From contig NC_135055.1 of assembly GCF_051014685.1 (NCBI RefSeq), positions 2,046,001-2,110,000 of the forward strand: 64,000 nt of DNA. Reading direction: 5' to 3'. Source of the stretch: Ptiloglossa arizonensis. Lineage: Eukaryota; Arthropoda; Insecta; Hymenoptera; Colletidae. Position numbers and translations under genes: made by a program. Positions 25,748 through 37,091 of the stretch are shown in pieces. The number at the start of each line of letters is the position of its first letter. The stretch's first letter is position 1. The notes under the pieces were generated by a model, which worked only from the letters and a program-made list of their open reading frames with translations, was not told the origin of the DNA and searched no databases.

Positions 25748-27830
25748 AATACTCTCTCGAACATACGATGAACATTTTTATTTTTTGTAATGGATGGTTT
25801 TTTGAAATTTGACTCGACGGACGTTACGCGCGAATCACGGTTGAAGATACAAGAAAAGTGTTGATCGCTCGAGGAAATAGACACCGTTCGGATACACGAA
25901 AACAACCGAGGTTGAGTATCTCCGATCCGAGAATCGCTGTGCTTCCATTAGATGGTAGAATTTTACAATCGTCGCGTGGAGGAAGACGAAGAATAGAACA
26001 GAATCGACGAGTCCGTTTCCCAGCAGTTTTGCACGGAGACCGATGCAACGTTTGTGTAACAACCGGTCCGATAATTGAACGCAGGATATTCGATTATTCT
26101 TCTCGAAAACATTCGAGAAGAAAGAGGCGCCTTTATCTGCATGGAATAGGGATACCCTCGAGAAACAGGATAATAAACGCGGATCTACGCTTCATCTTTG
26201 ATTCCTTTGTTACCAAGACCGAGACGTTCAATGAGGGCCAATTTGTCGGATGGTCATTAAGCAACGTGCACCGCCATCGGTCTAACATTACGAAAACAGT
26301 ATTACAAAGAATGAGTGGCTGGTTAGCTCCGTTTTCAAACGACCTCAAGAGGAACTCGTTTCCAACATTTCAGAGACGTTCGAACAAGGTTTCAATCACT
26401 TTACCGCCCTGGATCCTCGATAAAAATAGAACGGACGTCATATTATCTATAGGATGGAGATGGGGGTGAACCGAACAGGAACATTGCAATGCAAATATCT
26501 TGGGTTCGGGTGAAGTAGGAAGAATGGAATCTTAGTGTCAAGGTAAGAGCCACGGTTGATAATGTTAAAGAGCATTCGAGAGCTAGCAACCACGAGAAAA
26601 TTTACTGGCAACGCGAACTGAGGATCTTGGTCGGTCGCACATCGTGTGTATCGAAGCTTGATCGTGGCTCTTGTCTAACTGTTAGCACTCGCAGCTGTCT
26701 TTCGAAGATCCTCGGACAACAGACTCGAGGAAATCTGGAAAACTTTTCATAGCCGTGAAGAGCTACTGAACATTCCCTACAGATCCCATCTCACGATTTA
26801 TCGTCATCGATGTAAAAAAAAAAAAACAAGAAATAGATCCCATCTTACGAAGAACATACTCAAGCGTAGAGACAGTGGCCACGTCGGAGCAACGACTACC
26901 AGAACAGAGTGTATTCATTCTCGAGAGTCGGAACAACGGATAAAAAGTTTTCACGGTAGAGTGTAGACGTGGTAGTTCTGAAATACATCTTCATCGCCAA
27001 GAAAAAAGAGACTACCCATTCAGATTGCCCCGCCATTGCCTGCCGTTTCTACCCTAATGATCACCAGCAGCCAATAGATGTCCCTCGAGGAAGAAGTCGA
27101 CGAAAATAAGGTGGCTCGACAAAGAGAACCCCTAGCCAGATCGAAGGCTCGAGTTCGCCCGCGGAACCGATAAACGACCATCAGACTGTTTAATTGTTCT
27201 TGCCTGTCGCTCGTTATCCCGCTACGCGTCGCGGAATAACCGACCCGGTTCACCCCACACCCCGTTGCCGGGTGAAAAAAAAAGAAATCGAACCACGTGA
27301 AAATTGGGAACGGGAACGTTTAAATCGTAGTTAATTAGAATTTTAGCCGGGCCCGTTGTTTATTTTCGTCCGGGTCGCGCAAGAACCGCGCCGCGGTACG
27401 CCGAAGTGGCGGCTTTAAGGGGATTTCATAATTAGCAGCGGTCGTACGGGCTCATCCAATAAAGGCGAAGCCCCGCGGTACGACACGGTAGACCTGCAAA
27501 CGCGCGGGGGTGAAGAAGGCCGTGCATGCGATACGCGCCACGGACACGGGGAGCCTCGACGAAGGCTCCCAACCTCGCATGCTCCGGAGAACACTTCCCT
27601 TCCTTGGGAAACGGACCACAAAGTGGAGCGGCCCCGCTCTGCAACGCGAAACAACGCGTCGTTTTATCGAAGGAAAGCGGCTTTAAATAACTCCGCACCC
27701 TTCTCGTGCTTCTCCCACGACCTCGATACACCGCGCTCTCGTTCCACCAGCGCTTGGGAACACCCCGCCTCCAGTAGCGCGTCTTAACGGGGGATACTGT
27801 ACGTTTTACAGGGAGAAAAAAGGCCTTCCG
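25748..27830. other. Single-copy sequence with a strongly CpG-rich block (27270-27790)
   Basis: The frame at 25858-26469 is 203 codons long but opens at GTG and has no ATG until about codon 150. No domain recognised. The block 27270-27790 is one of the most GC-rich stretches in the window. It contains a small perfect hairpin (GGGAGCCT and AGGCTCCC around a 6-base loop, about 27550-27571). A promoter or conserved element is plausible but unproven. Confidence 0.4.
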
Positions 27831-28560
27831 TCAAGCAGGGAAACCTTCCACGTCGTATCAGAAGGTTTGACGATGTTTCTTACCGAAACGATTAACCGTC
27901 AATCGTAAACAGTGGTCTTGACGACCGGCTTGTCTCCCCTGGACCTATTCTGACCGTTTTCCGTGAGACAGGGAGACCTTCCACGTCGTATCAGAAGGTT
28001 TGACGATGTTTCTTACCGAAACGATTAACCGTCAATCGTAAACAGTGGTCTTGACGACCGGCTTGTCTCCCCTGGACCTATTCTGACCGTCTTCCGTGAG
28101 ACAGGAAGACCTTTCACGTCGTATCAGAAGGTTTGACGATGTTTGTTACCGTGACGGTTAACGGTCAATCGTAAATAATGATCTTGACGACCGGCTTGTC
28201 TCCCCTGGAACTATTCTGACCGTCTTCCGTGAGACAGGGAGATCTTCCACGTCGTATCAGAAGGTTTGACGATGTTTGTTACCGTGACGGTTAACGGTCA
28301 ATCGTAAATAATGATCTTGACAACCGGCTTGTCTCCCCTGGACCTATTCTGACCGTTTTCCGTGAGACAGGGAGACCTTCCACGTCGTATCAGAAGGTTT
28401 GACGATGTTTGTTACCGAGACGGTTAACGGTCAATCGTAAATAATGATCTTGACGACCGGCTTGTCTCCCCTGGACCTATTCTGACCATTTTCCGTGAGA
28501 CAGGGAGACCTTCCACGTCGTATCAGAAAGTTTGACGATGTTTCTTACCTCAACAGTTAA
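27831..28560. repeat. 133-bp satellite array, 6 units
   Basis: CGTCGTATCAG occurs at 27851, 27984, 28117, 28250, 28383 and 28516, each 133 bp apart. Units carry GAAGGTTTGACGATGTTT, CGGTCAATCGTAAA, GACCGGCTTGTCTCCCCTGG and CTATTCTGACCG. There are two sub-variants (TTCTTACCGAAACGATTAAC and TTGTTACCGTGACGGTTAAC). Unlike most arrays here it lacks the ATTCGAAT core. Confidence 0.95.
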
Positions 28561-29400
28561 CGACAATCGTAAACAATGATTTTGACGACCGTCTTCTGTG
28601 GGGCAGGTAGACTTAGTAATCAGAATGTTTGAATCATGGGCGACAATCATAAACAATGATCACATTCTGGCTGACAACCGTCTTGCCTCGTTGGGCTTCT
28701 CGATACGCAATTGCTAGATGTGGAATTGTTTGTAAAACTTCAATAGGAAAAAGTACCCGAGAGTAAATTTTCTTGCAATTGATGGAAAGCATAGAGTCCT
28801 CTTTCCAAATTCACATCCTGTACAGATACTCGATGATTCGAGTACGACGAATAAAATAACTATTCTGAGTCAAATCTCTTGGTAGAGGTAACTGCCGGGG
28901 GATGTATCATTTTTATTCGTTATCTCCGTATCAGATACAAATACTAGGTCAGATGCAGGTAGATGCGTGACTAGTCCAAGTCGTTGTCGAAGCTTAGAGT
29001 CGGAAAGCATTTCCTTTACCAACTCGGTCCTCTTGTAGAAGGACACTCGATATCGATCTATAATATCCTAGGGCAAAAGAAAGCCTGTGGGGCGTGCCTT
29101 TACCAGAGAGACCTTTTGCATCGAGTCCATTCGCCAGGATGTATGGAATTGCCTGTATTGCGCCAGGTCTATTGGCCAATGACCGTCTTGTCTCACAGGC
29201 ACCTATTTTGACCCATTTTTTAAACATAAGTAGTAAGCTAGATACACACAGATACGTTGCTGGACCAGGTTATTGCTGACACTTAGGATGAGCAGGGTTT
29301 TACCTATTGACCTTTTCGTCTCAAAGACATCTATTTTGATTCATTCTTGAAATCCGAATACTAAGTCGGATACACACAGATACGTCAAAGACACATTAAC
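28561..29400. repeat. Decaying extension of the 133-bp array
   Basis: Recognisable pieces persist in order but with lost spacing: GACCGTCTTCTGTGGGGCAGG (near 28588), GACCGTCTTGTCTCACAGGC with CCTATTTTGACCC (near 29181), GACCTTTTCGTCTCAAAGAC with CTATTTTGATTC (near 29308), and GATACACACAGATACGT twice (29242, 29369). These align with the CGGCTTGTCTCCCCTGGACC and CTATTCTGACCG parts of the intact unit. Confidence 0.6.
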
Positions 29401-30807
29401 AAATGACTCTGCGTATATAGATAACTGTTTATATGTATATATCCAGAAGAGTTACAAGTCCCTGACAAATACTTTTAAAGAATTCAAATCTATTTATGAA
29501 GAAAGTCCCTAAAGTGATATTCTCGATGAAAGAAATACTGTTTCCCCTATAAATTGACATTTTTATTAACTTTATTTGCTGATGGTATTATCCATTAAAA
29601 GCTGTACAAAATTCGTTAAAATACTTCCTTGCATCTCCAGTAGTTTCCATAGTAGTTTCGCAGAAGGTGAAGAGTATCATCCCTTATATTTATAAAAAAA
29701 GATACATATCCCCTGCTATATAAACCGCAAAAGTTTCATGAAATTCGAAGAGGGGAGGGGCGACTCCCAAATTCTTTCCCTTGTTCGATATCAGGGCAAC
29801 TGTCGAGGCAACTGTCGATTCCCGAGAAAATTAACCAGAACGAACGATCCCAGCCGGAAGAACCGATGTCCCACCCGCCCTCAAACTTAATTATCGTCTC
29901 GCAATTAACGAACGGTCGCGCTCGCAAATTAGACAGTTTACGAACTGCAGGAAAGTTCGACCAACGTCATACCATAATGCAATTGGTACCATGTTGTACG
30001 TTCGCCTATGCCTCGTACGACGTCGATTGCGTACCCATCCTGCAAATAGCCCAACTTTTCGAACTCTGCTCGACGGATCGGAAATTGGTAAAAGCTCGAG
30101 ACAGAGCCAGCGAGTTATTGATAAATTAATTCCGAAGCGGTTCACGGTCTACAGGGTACACGAGAGGCTGTCGTTCTAAAAGGACATTACCGAATTATGT
30201 CGTGTCGCCGGAGTAGGCATTCCAGAGCCACGAAGGACTCGAAATTCACTTATTGTCGTCAATCTCGTGAACAGAGCCTCATGGACAGCCATGTATCGTC
30301 TGTAAGACAGAGCACAGACCCAGATATAATCGACGGTGATCCCATGGAAGTTAACACACCGTGAACAGTTGCAACGAAGGTGGATCTTTGTTTTCTAACG
30401 TTTGATGGAAAAGATACAGGTTTTTATCGAGAATTGCAACAAAGAGTTTATCCACGCGTCCTAATGACACTACCGTAACTCCGGTAGTTACTCTATCCAA
30501 TTGTTGATCTCCAGTTTCAACGAAGCTTAGCAAACAGTATTTTCATTATGGATTGATATTCATTTTCAAAGAGTAAAAACTACACTTAGTATTTCCGACC
30601 AGATTTCGTTAAACCTCTTGGAAACTAACGAGGATAGAAGAGAATGTTGAAAATGTAAAAATTTCAGTATTTTACCATCAATTGCAACATATGAATACAA
30701 ATTTCACCGTTTCACAGGTGACGTCATTGCAATCTGTCAAATATGTACAAAAAGACAAAAGTGCAACTCTCTGCGCGCGCAAATGCATATAATGGTGATG
30801 CAAGAAA
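29401..30807. other. Single-copy sequence
   Basis: No gene or repeat recognised. Overlapping short frames on both strands near 29866-30179 lie in a more CpG-rich patch. Confidence 0.4.
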
Positions 30808-31659
30808 TTGGAGCACCGAGTACACATTCGATTTAATAATTTCGAAACGATCCGATTGTTTGCGAACCACGAGAGCAAGAAACATTCGGCATTCGAAAAA
30901 AAAAAAAAAACTTTGACCACCTGTTTCGAAATATATTCCACGCCATCGGTCCAAAAATTCGTCCTTAATACAATATTAGCACTCGTGCACGGGCTCCCCT
31001 CAAATGGAATTTCAACGTTGTTTATTAAACAATCTGTTGTTTGGATTCCATTTAAACTGCAAATTACCATCGACGACAACGCTCGCGGACGAAAAATAGA
31101 GGCGCTAAATAGCCGAGGAAAGATCATCAGTGGCGCAGGCGCGTTCCAATTAACCTGTCCCCGTTTCAATAAATTGAGGATATTAAATATAAAACTGCGC
31201 AGCGCGCGCGCCGGTTCATCGCCACGAAGGAACGACCTCGCGATCGAGCGAGCAAATTGCATTATCGGTTGCCTGGTCTCGGTCAACGAACGACACCGCC
31301 CAAATGATTTATCGTACGATGCCTGGCTGCCAACTGGAGAACGCGAGATCGATGAGGATCGATCGGTTTACCCCGATAGAAAACGTACGATCGATCGATC
31401 GTCGAACGTATCGACGCGGTCGGCCGCTTCGTATAAATACGATTTCGATCTAAATACGCGTCACGGGATTGTAATGATCAATTACAAGGCACACCGCGAT
31501 GATTTAATAACGTTTCGCCGTAAAGCATTGAACAATACTGCTCTATTTAGAGGTCCCCGCGAGATAATAGCGATCTGTCGTTCATTAACGAAGTTACCCG
31601 CTCGATATCGAATATCAGAGCGGCAGGTTGTTAATGCGTTTAGTGACGGGATTGGATAA
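30808..31659 (+). CDS. Longest open frame in the window, unknown, possibly non-coding
   Basis: A 283-codon frame with no recognised family. It opens at TTG, and its first ATG is codon 223, so as a free-standing eukaryotic gene it has no sensible start. It could only be an internal exon or a chance opening. Residues 30-34 are a Glu-Lys run caused by an A tract at about 30897-30910. The second half is rich in Arg, Ser and Asp. I see no signal peptide, membrane segment or catalytic motif. The minus strand is also open over 30678-31286 (202 codons), which suggests the local sequence is simply poor in stops. Against that, a frame this long is rarer than expected by chance in AT-rich DNA. CpG content rises from about 31060. 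I found no convincing splice sites or homology from memory. Confidence 0.13.
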   Translation: MEHRVHIRFNNFETIRLFANHESKKHSAFEKKKKTLTTCFEIYSTPSVQKFVLNTILALVHGLPSNGISTLFIKQSVVWIPFKLQITIDDNARGRKIEALNSRGKIISGAGAFQLTCPRFNKLRILNIKLRSARAGSSPRRNDLAIERANCIIGCLVSVNERHRPNDLSYDAWLPTGEREIDEDRSVYPDRKRTIDRSSNVSTRSAASYKYDFDLNTRHGIVMINYKAHRDDLITFRRKALNNTALFRGPREIIAICRSLTKLPARYRISERQVVNAFSDGIG

Positions 31660-31926
31660 ACATGGCGAACGAAGAATTAACGGAAAAGTAGGATTGGGCT
31701 TTTAAAACCATCGTACGGGATCATTATACACCTCGATCGTTTCGGACTCCACGGTTGATGCGTTACCAATTTCTTTTCTTTCGAGAACGGTGAATGGTTG
31801 GCTTAATTATTCGATTCGAAGTGATTAATTTCTAGATGGTTTCGACCTTGCTCGCCCTTCAGAGTATATAAGAATTGTGACGTTAGTACGATAGAAGTGT
31901 TCGCCATTGCTTTTTGGTAAACTTAC
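31660..31926. other. Single-copy AT-rich sequence
   Basis: Contains GTATATAAG near 31864, which could be a TATA box, but no supported transcript follows. Confidence 0.3.
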
Positions 31927-32010
31927 TAAGTTGTTCGATAAGTTTTGTCGTTCGATAAAACTTAGTGAACAGTATAGTACTAGGTTGCTCAATAAAACTT
32001 ATTGAACAGT

Positions 32011-32248
32011 ACTGTTCAATGTAGTATTGTGTAATGTAGTACTGTTCAATGTAGTACTGTGCAATGTAGTACTGTTCAATGTAGTACTGTTCAATGTAGT
32101 ACTATTCGATGTAGTACTGTGCAATGTAGTACTGTTCAATGTAGTACTGTGCAATGTAGTACTGTGCAATGTAGTACTGTGCAATGTAGTACTGTTCAAT
32201 GTAGTACTGTTCAATGTAGTACTGTGCAGTGTAGTACTGTTCAATGTA
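32011..32248. repeat. 15-bp minisatellite, left block, about 16 units
   Basis: The unit is GTAGTACTGTTCAAT with a common T-to-G variant (GTAGTACTGTGCAAT). The block starts from a perfect palindrome, ATTGAACAGTACTGTTCAAT (32001-32020), formed by the inner end of the mariner terminal repeat. Half the unit equals the reverse complement of that terminal repeat. The periodic pentapeptide frames here (NSTTL/HSTTL) are repeat artefacts. Confidence 0.95.
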
Positions 32249-32385
32249 TTAGGTTGTTCGGAAAGTCATTTCGTTTTTTTTTTTTTTAGTGAAAATGAAA
32301 CACGATTTTTTTAGAGTGTATAAACATTTTATTAAATTATATATTCTCCATTTTGAAAAACGAAATGACTTTCCGAGCAACCCAA
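32249..32385 (-). mobile_element. Mariner-type MITE, family 1, copy A (137 bp), nested
   Basis: The element runs from TTAGGTTGTTCGGAAAGTC to GACTTTCCGAGCAACCCAA, flanked by TA on both sides (32247-32248 and 32386-32387). Removing it and one TA restores an exact 15-bp minisatellite unit, proving insertion into a TA inside that array. It contains a T run, then GTGAAAATGAAACACG and the AT-rich core. It lies in the opposite orientation to the copies at 39839 and 47350. Confidence 0.93.
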
Positions 32386-32520
32386 TAGTACTGTTCAATG
32401 TAATACTGTTCAATGTAGTACTGTGCAATGTAGTACTGTTCAATGTAATACTATTCGATGTAGTACTGTGCAATGTAGTACTGTCCAACATAGTATTGTT
32501 CAATGTAGTACTGTTCAATA
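32386..32520. repeat. 15-bp minisatellite, right block, about 9 units
   Basis: Continuation of the left block after the nested insertion, slightly more diverged (GTAATACTGTTCAAT, GTAATACTATTCGAT, AACATAGTATTGTTC). Confidence 0.93.
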
Positions 32521-32556
32521 AGTTTTATCGAACGACAAAACTTATTGAACAACCTA

Positions 32557-35134
32557 TTATACATCGTAATATTAATTATTTGTACTTATGAAATTATTGT
32601 GTGTACATTTAATCAATTAGATTGTCCCAATAAGTGAATATTCACGATTCCTTGATTTCAAGCTACAATTACAATTTGCATCTATAATCCTGAAACACCC
32701 TGTATAAATTTATGACCATGCTTTTTCGTAAAATTTTAATTCGTACAGAATCTCATCATTGTGCAATCTTCTCCAGTCACAAGAAATAGTGAAATATTAT
32801 TCCGATGACTCAAAAGAATCTGACTGTTTGTATTATTAACCTTGTAGCCACAATTCACTCCAAGTATTGAATACTTCTTCGTTTCATTTATTTAATTACT
32901 GTCTCACCTTTCCCAAAACGAACACTATTGACCATCGAAATGCAACAACTGCAAAAGTATACTTTCAGGCTCGGTATTAAGGGACTCTAAAAATAATTGA
33001 AAACCATTCGTTCAAAACCAAGTGAATTATGCTATTTTCTGACGAGAACCACGATATAAAAATCGTACACATTAACAAAACGATAGATTGCTTCAGAGGA
33101 GCAATTTAAATCCATTGTAAAAGATGCGTTTAAATACACAAATAATGACGACAAAGCGATTATCAAGATGGCTGATTGCATTTAAATCTCGTTCACCGGA
33201 CGAACGTTTCAATTTTATTAGCAAAGCGTTCTAGACGCGATTTAACTTTCGAACAAATGCACGGACGTATTTCAACGGGAACCGATGGGAAACCATCGTA
33301 CTTGCTCATTTTGACCCTGAAATTCGTTAATCTTCCTGCTTTTCGTCCACATCCTGCCACGGCCATTTGGTAGCAGTCAGATAGGATATTTCGTGCACGT
33401 AGTCAATTTCACCGACTAGATGAGCCGGCTTCCCAGATGATGGATTCCTCGACAGGACGACATCTAGACGGCTTCGGGAAGTACAGATAAGCGGAGAGAG
33501 AGAGTACAATGGTTATATACAATTGGACGCAGACGAGAGAAGAGCCTGCGACAGTCGGTTACCATTGTCTGAATCGGGTAAAGTGAATGAACGAATCTAA
33601 CTGCGGATGAACTTATCTATTACTCTTCGTGACGATTTATAAACGAGTCACATGATATTGGCTCGATCTTTCGTCCAATACACATAGCAACAACAACGAC
33701 AGAACGAAAATTTCTGCAACTCTTTCAACACCCAAGACTCCATTTTCCACACTCTTAATACTGAATGAGATTACCTAAGCTCAACAGGAGGTGGTGATGC
33801 ATCTGTCGATAGTAGCGGTCGTCTACTTAAGGCACATATGCCTTAACGGTGTGTTACGTATTATTGATCGCCATAGATTTTATCGTTTGTTTATTTTACG
33901 ACTTTACCGTGCGGATGTCAAACCTAATCTCTTTTTCATAAACATCTTTGAGTTCTGTATTCTTATCTTTGGTTTACAGTACGAATGAGTTTGTATATCT
34001 TTTCTTCCTGTGCATCGTCTAATTTGAAGCGAAAGCTCGAAAACCTAACATACATTTAAGGAACACCTTTGAATCCTATTTTGTTACGTCAAATTTATAG
34101 TATGGAAATGAAATCTAACCTCGAACCTAACATCCTTTGACTTTTCAATTCTTCTTTGTTACTTAATACTTTGGTGCAAACCTAAACAACCTTTATTCTA
34201 ATCCAGAAACCATTCACGTGAAAATTCCTAATATCTTCCACAGTACTGGTTATATATAATCGTCTTATCCGACGAAGCGAACATAATAGATCTTTCTAAA
34301 GGCTGGGTGATGTTCCGGAAAGTTTGATGAAAATCCAGCCATGCTGAGAGGGTCAACAATGGCCGTCAACGTGTATTATGCTGGACTTAAAGCGTGTATA
34401 GATTGTTATGTTCTTACTCGTACTTGTCGACAGAATAATTTAGTCATGGCTACTGGAAACTTTAAACTCGCTCGACGTTCACCGGTGGTAAATAGAATGC
34501 ATCCTATTTGCGGCTTGCTTCCCTGACAACGAATCGGAAATGAGTCTCTCGACAAAATGGTGTAGCTTGAAAACGAGGGCAAAAGGAGATACCAGTAGCA
34601 CGAACTGAATTGTTTCTTCACGTTAGCAATGTTTATTGGGTCTGTTTAATTTAATACGTATATTAAAAATAATATAATAAAATTACCAAATATGAGGAAC
34701 ACAGAGATGTAGAAACAAATCTCAAATAGAATTTAAATCTATCACGATTTCTCTGCTTTGAACTTTCGTAAATTTATTCCGATGCTCCCGAAGACAATCA
34801 AATGTTTCGTGTTTATACAGTGGAAGAGCGCTAAGTGGTACTTGCCGCGAGACTATGTTTCACGCGTCGTCACAAATCAGAAGAAAATTCAGTCGTAGTC
34901 GTCAACTCTTTGATGGAGAATCTTCCACGACTCTAAGAAAACACTGAACTTCCCTCTCCTGATGTTCACCGCAAGACAACGAGTTGACTGTTCCAGCTAC
35001 GATACAGAGTTAACCGCGTTAGCAAAACTAAACACTAAACACTATCGGTTACGGTAGAAATTACCTTCAATTTGATTTGAATAACCAAATTTTGCCAACT
35101 GCTTGAAAATAGCATTAACAACTTGCTCGAACTT
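32557..35134. other. Single-copy sequence
   Basis: No gene recognised. ACACCCTGTA at 32695-32704 is the exact reverse complement of TACAGGGTGT at 17086 and may be an isolated transposon end. A purine run (GAGAGAGAGAG) lies near 33496. Frames here are short and unremarkable. Confidence 0.4.
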
Positions 35135-35605
35135 CTTGTCGAATTTTTCTGTACTCGAATATTCGCCTATTCGAATACTTGCCAATTCGAATCCTATTGA
35201 AATACTTGCCCATTCGAATCCTATTCGCATACTTGTCTATTTGAATTCTATTCGAATACCTGAGTATTCGAGTACTTTCCCAATCGAATCCTATTTGAAT
35301 ATTTGACTATTCGAATACTTCCCCATTCGAATCCTATTCGCATACTTGTCTATTTGAATTCTATTCGAATACCTGAGTATTCGAGTATTTTCCCAATCGA
35401 ATCCTATTTGAATATTTGACTATTCGAATACTTCCCCATTCGAATCCTATTTGAATACCTGACTATTCGAATACTTCCCCATTCGAATCCTATTTGAATA
35501 CCTGACTATTCGAATACTTCCCTATTCGAATCCCATTTGAATACTCGATCGCTAGTGTAATTGACTATTCGATTGTTTCGTGCAGTGATTAAGTTCCCGA
35601 AGTTC
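35135..35605. repeat. 43-bp and 113-bp mixed array, ATTCGAAT core
   Basis: The 43-bp unit carries CTATTCGAATACTTCCCCAT and CGAATCCTATTTGAAT (for example 35401 to 35444). A longer 113-bp duplication also exists: CCCAATCGAATCC starts at 35279 and 35392. The left edge CTTGTCGAATTTTTCTG (35135) and the right edge GCAGTGAT plus CCCGAA (35582, 35596) match the edges of the 126-bp array at 5453-6930. Confidence 0.88.
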
Positions 35606-36371
35606 ATCGTTCTCTAAAATCCGACTAATTTTACCTCAGACCGTGACAGTTACTAACAAATCAGTTGCAGCAGAGAGAAGGGGGCAAAGTTCGTACGTCC
35701 AGAATGCATAATTCATACCTACTCGATACATGCAATCATCGGGTTATTTGCTAAACGCGGAACTCCTTCCCTTCGATTTGCATGTTCTCCCTAACCCGTC
35801 CCCTGTCTCTCCGTTCAACCGCGAGGAACAAAAGATATCGGGTTCCCGTACAGTTGAATAAAACGAGCAAAGGAAGGTGGAAGGGCAGCTTCGTTTCTCC
35901 ACGACGCAAGAAGCATTAATATTCATTTAACGAAACCGCCTATATGCTTGAAATCACCCTCGACCTATTTCCTATATATCGTCCGCACGCGTGAAAATTC
36001 ATACACGCGGAGCGAAAACTGGGTTACTCGCGCGACATTACCTCCGCGACGCGAATTCTCTCAATTAAATATGCAACGGCAATTCTCTTTCTTTGCGGTT
36101 TGAATTTCGAAGACCGAAAATATACACCTCGTCGATGGACGAAACATCGAGGGAGTTGCGCGGGGTAATTGTGAATGTTTTCTCAGTCGATCGTGACTTC
36201 GATTACTCAACAATCGAGATCTCTTTAGGTCCGAGAACGGTAATACTAAAAATTTTACCACCATCTCGAAACAAGCGAAATACGTAGTTATAATGGTTGA
36301 TCGATGATGGTGCAACAGCATGTTTACTTCGTTAACTCTATCGCCACGTTGAGATTAAAGACGAACATTGA
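35606..36371. other. Single-copy sequence
   Basis: Moderately CpG-rich near 35950-36060. No gene recognised. Confidence 0.4.
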
Positions 36372-36533
36372 ATTCGCGATTGTAACGAATTTTATCTCCG
36401 GACCGATGTGACTGGAAAGCGACGCACCGCTGGGGCTTCGAGAAACCTATATTGGTATATGACAAAGCACTTTCCTTCGTCTCTACTGTACGGTATACGA
36501 GATATGATAAAAAAAAATACTAAAAATTGTTCT
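36372..36533. repeat. 160-bp direct repeat, copy 1 (offset 720 bp)
   Basis: Aligns without any gap to 37092-37253 at a constant offset of exactly 720 bp. It shares GACCGATGTGACTGGAAAGC (36401, 37121) and AAACCTATATTGGTATAT. Counting by eye gives about 80 percent identity, with many of the differences being transitions. Probably a fragment of a dispersed element; I do not recognise the family. Confidence 0.85.
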
Positions 36534-36699
36534 ACCTTCGCAAACCAACGGGTAGATAGTTGTCGTTGATCAATAATGGTGGATAGGTTCAGTGTTGTTT
36601 AGAGCGATCCTGCTTATTCATCGGTAACAAGTTACACTTAAAGCTGCATCTACAGGAATATATACTATACATATATGTATTCATCGAAACGAACTAAAC

Positions 36700-36990
36700 A
36701 TGGATCCAAATATCAATAGTTTTGGAGTTATAAAACATTTCTATTGGTAAAGTACGAACCATTACCCCGAGAATATCAAAGTAAAACGTAAAATAGCTCT
36801 ACACGTACATGGACGCTAAAATGACATCGGTTATCTACAAGTACGTAGCACTGGTGTGTTGTGTTTACATTACTCGATCTAACGACTTACTCGATAAGTT
36901 GCAGGTAGATACGCAATATAGTCATGGTGCTAAAGACTCATAGTTGGAAGTCTTATAACTCTGAAACTAATGACATTTTGATCGATGTTT
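36700..36990. mobile_element. Palindromic element between the 720-bp repeats
   Basis: AATATCAATAGTTTTGGAGT with TATAAAACA (about 36707-36735) pairs with the reverse complement of TCTTATAACTCTGAAACTAA (about 36950-36971). Weaker pairing extends outward (ACTAAACATGGATCC with GAATAAACATCGATC). A GGGTGTCCCAGAAAGTCGAG end in reverse complement lies at about 37045-37064 and may be the right boundary. The left boundary is unclear. Confidence 0.45.
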
Positions 36991-37091
36991 ATTCACACTT
37001 TTTTGCTCGATTCCATAAGTACCATATGCTCCTAAAACTTGACCTCGACTTTCTGGGACACCCAATATGCCAAAGCTGAATATAACGTTCG

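Larger units (their letters stand above)
31927..32556. mobile_element. Mariner-type MITE, family 2, with internal minisatellite
   Basis: The left end is TA plus AGTTGTTCGATAAGTTTTGT, continuing CGTTCGATAAAACTTAGTGA. The right end, in reverse complement, is TA plus GGTTGTTCAATAAGTTTTGT, continuing CGTTCGATAAAACTTATTGA. The terminal inverted repeats span about 45 bp and nearly match. A second, shorter copy of the same end lies just inside at about 31981-32010. The interior is a 15-bp minisatellite, which is itself interrupted by a family 1 MITE (32249-32385). Ends match the element at 862-1092. No transposase remains. Confidence 0.85.

Noticed and set aside
25858..26469. 203-codon plus-strand open frame
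   Set aside because: It opens at GTG, has no ATG until about codon 150, contains no recognisable domain, and much of it is basic and low in structure. Not supported as a gene.
31999..32518. Pentapeptide repeat frames (NSTTL/HSTTL and CNVVL)
   Set aside because: The 15-bp minisatellite is a multiple of three, so it stays open in several frames; there is no independent coding evidence.
35135..35605. tRNA B-box-like words (TTCGAATCC)
   Set aside because: They recur with the 43-bp satellite period and lack an A box, acceptor stem or cloverleaf.
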